Translations under genes and position numbers: made by a program
The notes under the pieces: model-generated
Seen by the model: only the letters and a program-made list of their open reading frames with translations
What the model was told of the DNA's origin: nothing
The model's database searches: none
Assembly (NCBI GenBank): GCA_965602675.1
Contig: CBFCZO010000146.1
Coordinates: 1-7,593, forward strand
Direction: 5' to 3'
Origin: DATKUA01 sp965602675
Lineage (GTDB): Bacteria > Acidobacteriota > DATKUA01
DNA: 7,593 nucleotides
Part shown: piece by piece, positions 6,011 through 7,593 of the stretch
Position numbering within the stretch: the stretch's first letter is position 1
Layout of the letters: each line of letters begins with the position of its first letter

Positions 6011-6130
6011 ACGGGGCGGATAAATCCGCCCCCTACTATTTTCGTCCGACATTTCTCAGGTATTCGAACGGCTGGATGTTCCGCCCGGAGATTGGAGAAG
6101 TGGTGTTCATTCCAACCGGGTATATCAAAG
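6011..6130 (-). repeat. REP-like tandem unit 4 (type A)
   Basis: A 120-bp unit with stem GGGGCGGAT / ATCCGCCCC, CTAC (6033-6036) and the type-A block CGGCTGGATGTTCC. It matches unit 1 closely apart from the hairpin arms and the last few bases. Confidence 0.75.
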
Positions 6131-6168
6131 ACGGGCCGGATAAATCCGCTGCGGCGGACGCCGCCTAC
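6131..6168 (-). repeat. Partial REP-like unit 5
   Basis: It begins ACGGGCCGGATAAATCCG like the other units, then diverges into a compact hairpin GCGGC ggac GCCGC and ends in CTAC (6165-6168), which is GTAG plus hairpin on the minus strand. It lies 24 bp beyond the stop of the leftward dehydrogenase and may help end its transcription, although no T-run follows. Confidence 0.6.
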
Positions 6169-6192
6169 GTTGGCTTGGAAGTATGGCCGGCG

Positions 6193-7137
6193 TCAGGCGA
6201 TGTCGATGAGGACTTTGAGGGAGCCGGGGCGTGCGGCGTGCTCGAGCGCTTCGACGCCCTCGTCGAGCGGGTATGTTTCCTCGACCAGGGGCGCGACGTC
6301 GACGAGCCCCTCAGCGAGCAGCCTGAGGGCGGGCGGGAAGGGGCCGCAGCGCGAGCCGACGACGGTGATCTCGTCGATGACCAGTTGCGCAGTATGAAAG
6401 TCAGGCGGGACGGCGGTGGTCGTCTTGAGGACGAGTGTGCCCATCGCCTGGAGGAGGGAGAGCGCGGTCTGCAGGCCGGAGGGGGATCCGGCGCAGTCTA
6501 CGGCGACGTCGAACTTGCGGTCTTTGAGCTGCTCGAGGGTCAGCGTTTCGGCGCCGTAAGCGCGGGCGATCGCCAGCTTGCGGGGGTGCTTGCCGACGAG
6601 CGTGAGACCGCAGCCGGTGAGGACGAGGACGCGCGCGACGAGCAGCCCGAGCTTGCCGTCGCCGACGACGACCACTGAGTCGCCGGGGCGGATGTGAACC
6701 TGCTCGAGGATTTCGAGCGCGGCGGCGAGCGGCTCGACGAACACGGCGGAGACGTTGTCGACTTCGTTGGGAACGATGTGCAGGTTTTCCGCGGGCAATG
6801 TAATTTTCTCGGCGAAGCAGCCGTCTTTTCCAGCGATGCCGAGTGTGGAGCGTCCCGGAGCATGACGGCGTTGGAGGTCGTCGCCGGAGTCGGGGGCGAT
6901 GTTGATTTCGCCGACAATACGCTTGCCGATCAACTCGGGTTGCGATTCGCACTCGAGGACGGTGCCGACAAACTCGTGGCCGAGGACGCCCCGGAAGTCC
7001 ATGTAACCCTGGGTGATCTCGATGTCGGTGCGGCAGACCCCGGCTGTGTTCACGGCGATCAGAGCCTCGCCGGGGGCGGGACGCGGATCATCGACTTCCC
7101 GCAGACTTGTGCCGCCGTCGAAGTAGATAGCTTTCAT
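6193..7137 (-). CDS. Medium-chain (zinc-type) alcohol dehydrogenase family protein
   Basis: A 314-residue cytosolic MDR-superfamily oxidoreductase. The N-terminal GroES-like domain has the catalytic-zinc residues C35 (AGVCRTD), H54-E55 (LGHEF) and E135 (VFVEPLAAAL). The Rossmann domain carries VVVVGDGKLGLL (155-166) for NAD(P), and GSRCGPF (261-267) lies near the C-terminus. It resembles the shorter MDR subgroup whose members usually contain a four-cysteine structural-zinc lobe after GEINIA; here residues 81-96 have no cysteine. The substrate is unknown; oxidation of an alcohol or polyol is the best guess. The start at 7137 is set by the canonical MKAIYFDGG beginning with GGTGAGAAG just upstream; the frame stays open to 7344, but that extension is not family-like and overlaps the divergent gene. 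Confidence 0.88.
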   Translation of the reverse strand: MKAIYFDGGTSLREVDDPRPAPGEALIAVNTAGVCRTDIEITQGYMDFRGVLGHEFVGTVLECESQPELIGKRIVGEINIAPDSGDDLQRRHAPGRSTLGIAGKDGCFAEKITLPAENLHIVPNEVDNVSAVFVEPLAAALEILEQVHIRPGDSVVVVGDGKLGLLVARVLVLTGCGLTLVGKHPRKLAIARAYGAETLTLEQLKDRKFDVAVDCAGSPSGLQTALSLLQAMGTLVLKTTTAVPPDFHTAQLVIDEITVVGSRCGPFPPALRLLAEGLVDVAPLVEETYPLDEGVEALEHAARPGSLKVLIDIA

Positions 7138-7170
7138 CTTCTCACCGGTTTCCTGTAAGGTGGCAAGCCA

Positions 7171-7199
7171 GTTTTCAGGAGTTTCACCCCCGGTGTCAA
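7171..7199 (-). promoter_or_regulatory. Possible promoter for the dehydrogenase
   Basis: TTGACA on the minus strand (7199-7194) is a perfect -35. At 17 bp the -10 would be GAAAAC, a poor match, so this is tentative. Position and direction fit the dehydrogenase start at 7137. Confidence 0.3.
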
Positions 7200-7240
7200 G
7201 ACCGCCGCGGACTTGGATTGCGCCAGAGGTGCCATCAGAT

Positions 7241-7254
7241 GTGAACGCTTTCAC
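7241..7254. promoter_or_regulatory. Operator-like dyad in the divergent intergenic region
   Basis: GTGAACGCTTTCAC has perfect 5-bp arms (GTGAA / TTCAC) and sits in the -35 to -10 zone of the rightward promoter. It resembles the short GC-centred palindromes used by LacI- or GntR-type regulators. No regulator gene is in the window. Confidence 0.3.
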
Positions 7255-7265
7255 CTTCCGGGGCG

Positions 7266-7271
7266 TATAAT
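7266..7271 (+). promoter_or_regulatory. -10 box for the ABC permease gene
   Basis: A perfect TATAAT lies 20 bp before the ATG at 7292. No good -35 is found at the usual distance, so activation by a regulator or an alternative element is likely. The 5' leader would be only about 14 nt, just covering the AGGGGG (7281-7286) ribosome binding site. Confidence 0.55.
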
Positions 7272-7291
7272 AGCTAGAGTAGGGGGTAAAG

Positions 7292-7593
7292 ATGTTTTTC
7301 TCGTTATTCCGCAAGGAAATCGCCCAGCAGGTAATTTCCGCCAAATTCGCGGTGATGACGCTGCTCGTGGTGGTGCTGGCGCTGCTGAGCGTGGTGGTGA
7401 TGGTGCGCGACTACCAGCTCAGGGTGGACAACTACAACATCCTGGCTCCGCAGGACGACGAGACGGTGGCGATCAAGCGGCCCGCGCCGATGAGCGCGCT
7501 GGTCAAGGGGCTGGACGAACGCATGGGGCGATCGATGACCATCTGGTCGATCGGCGTTCTGGAAGTGGGAACGAGCCAGAGCGACGCCAACCG
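7292..7593 (+). CDS. ABC transporter permease, N-terminal part (runs off the window)
   Basis: The first 100 codons of a gene that continues beyond 7593. The product begins MFFSLFRKEIAQQVISAKF and has one strong transmembrane helix at about 18-38 (VMTLLVVVLALLSVVVMV). An extracytoplasmic stretch with RDYQLRVDNY (39-48) follows, then a segment (RPAPMSALVKGLDERMG) that resembles ABC-2 type permeases whose first helix is followed by a long outer loop. The ATP-binding partner would be expected in the adjoining sequence. AGGGGG (7281-7286) is 5 nt before the ATG. It is divergent from the dehydrogenase, with 154 bp between the starts. The substrate is unknown. Confidence 0.75.
   Translation, partial: MFFSLFRKEIAQQVISAKFAVMTLLVVVLALLSVVVMVRDYQLRVDNYNILAPQDDETVAIKRPAPMSALVKGLDERMGRSMTIWSIGVLEVGTSQSDAN

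Noticed and set aside
5128..6168. CRISPR array
   Set aside because: The units are about 120 bp with conserved rather than unique interiors, and no cas gene is present.
5935..6678. Forward ORF through the repeat array and dehydrogenase 3' end
   Set aside because: Its peptide repeats every 40 residues only because the 120-bp repeat is a multiple of three, and the rest is antisense to a real gene.
7138..7344. N-terminal extension of the dehydrogenase to 7344
   Set aside because: The 69 extra residues do not resemble the family and would overlap the divergent permease gene; the canonical start is at 7137.

Overview
The window is a bacterial chromosomal segment, probably from an environmental or metagenome-derived GC-rich lineage. 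The GC-rich genes (methyltransferase, M24 peptidase, alcohol dehydrogenase, ABC permease), the Tat-exported peptidase and the GTAG-type palindromic repeats with a RAYT transposase are typical of such genomes. The phylum cannot be fixed from this sequence; Armatimonadota-, Planctomycetota- or Chloroflexota-like hosts are guesses only.

Left part (1-2050): a markedly AT-rich patch carrying two co-directional genes read here as a Kiwa anti-phage system. A four-helix membrane protein (KwaA, 349-861) is followed after 10 bp by a DUF4868-type protein (KwaB, 872-1903). A consensus-like promoter (TTGACA, 17 bp, TAAATT) lies just upstream. The low GC, AGA/ATA-rich codon use and sharp return to GC-rich sequence near 2050 suggest horizontal acquisition. 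No integrase or attachment site is visible for this patch.

Middle part (2066-4897): a leftward class I SAM-dependent methyltransferase; a REP-like hairpin; a Phd/YefM-RelE type II toxin-antitoxin operon with its own promoter and a candidate operator dyad; a strong bidirectional terminator; and a leftward Tat-secreted M24 metallopeptidase with all five metal ligands.

Right part (4898-7593): about 1.2 kb of non-coding, palindrome-rich DNA surrounds one small gene, a REP-associated tyrosine transposase (RAYT, 5376-5867). Four units of about 108-120 bp plus a partial fifth flank it in the order A-B-[RAYT]-B-A. Each unit has a GC-rich hairpin, usually adjoining CTAC/GTAG, and the stems vary in a pairing-preserving way. 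Then come a leftward medium-chain dehydrogenase that keeps its catalytic-zinc residues but lacks the structural-zinc cysteines, and, divergently, the start of an ABC transporter permease that runs off the window.

The most interesting items are the Kiwa pair in its foreign patch, the RAYT/REP module with its mirrored unit order and a solo relative about 2.5 kb away, and the dehydrogenase without the structural-zinc lobe. The Kiwa operon and the toxin-antitoxin operon lie about 1 kb apart, but nothing in the sequence shows that they act together.
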